Translations under genes and position numbers: made by a program
Notes under the pieces: generated by a model
The model's database searches: none
What the model was told of the DNA's origin: nothing
Seen by the model: only the letters and a program-made list of their open reading frames with translations
Part shown: positions 63,909 to 64,000 of the stretch, in pieces
Layout of the letters: every line of letters begins with the position of its first letter
Numbering within the stretch: the first letter of the stretch is position 1
NCBI GenBank assembly: GCA_020638035.1
Contig: JACKJI010000002.1
Location: forward strand, 62,001-126,000
Direction of reading: 5' to 3'
Source: Hyphomicrobiaceae bacterium
GTDB taxonomy: Bacteria; Pseudomonadota; Alphaproteobacteria; Rhizobiales; Hyphomicrobiaceae
DNA length: 64,000 nucleotides

Positions 63909-64000
63909 CTCCGGAGCGGCCTCATTGATGAGTGGAGCGGCGGTCGGGCTCGGCGTTATTCGCGGCAGCCGCTTTTAGTGACGGTCAGGCTCGCGGTCGT

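Overview
The window is a GC-rich chromosomal segment of an alphaproteobacterium, most likely of the order Hyphomicrobiales. The evidence is the str-S10-spc-alpha ribosomal order on the minus strand, the degP-like/rarA/crcB/rluC/HAD/ATP12 gene run that is typical of this class, and the protein types; the order-level placement is inference. Almost all major blocks lie on the minus strand.

Positions 1-14725 hold the most unusual part: one uninterrupted minus-strand operon of at least 14 genes that looks like an outer-membrane cytochrome (extracellular electron transfer) system. In transcription order it encodes a large outer-membrane beta-barrel, two triheme c-type cytochromes, two paralogous helical periplasmic proteins, an NHL beta-propeller lipoprotein, an 11-heme cytochrome, ResB and CcsA/ResC cytochrome c maturation proteins, a membrane-anchored TPR-thioredoxin fusion, a monoheme cytochrome c, two tandem seven-bladed propellers and a Sel1-repeat protein cut by the window edge. 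Many genes overlap by ATGA or TGATG, so the set is probably made together. I count 18 heme-binding CXXCH motifs. A System II maturation pair inside the operon is unexpected for an alphaproteobacterium.

Positions 14726-31200 are mixed accessory and housekeeping genes: tRNA-Leu(GAG), lipB, a histone H1-like Lys/Ala protein next to a LysR regulator with a palindromic site, RidA, both subunits of propionyl-CoA carboxylase about 7 kb apart, a TAXI-type binding protein, a duplicated TerB-like protein, two small secreted paralogues, a Tat-exported intradiol dioxygenase and a double DUF2750 protein.

Positions 31213-43161 carry ATP12, HAD phosphatase, rluC-type pseudouridine synthase, crcB, rarA and a Do-like protease. 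Inserted among them are a Tat-exported metallo-beta-lactamase-fold protein, a Tae4-like peptidoglycan amidase without visible type VI genes, a GYF_2 protein, an NAD-dependent reductase and an ArsR-SRPBCC pair with a clear operator palindrome.

Positions 43397-63046 are the ribosomal super-operon, from rplQ (last) back to rpsL (first), with a strong promoter at 63274-63302 and a terminator at 43329-43359. Several essential genes in it (secY 3' end, adk P-loop, rplC, rpsJ, tuf, fusA) contain clustered single-base indels. These are best read as sequencing or assembly errors, and that stretch should not be used for codon-level conclusions. A YbjN-domain gene lies at the right edge.
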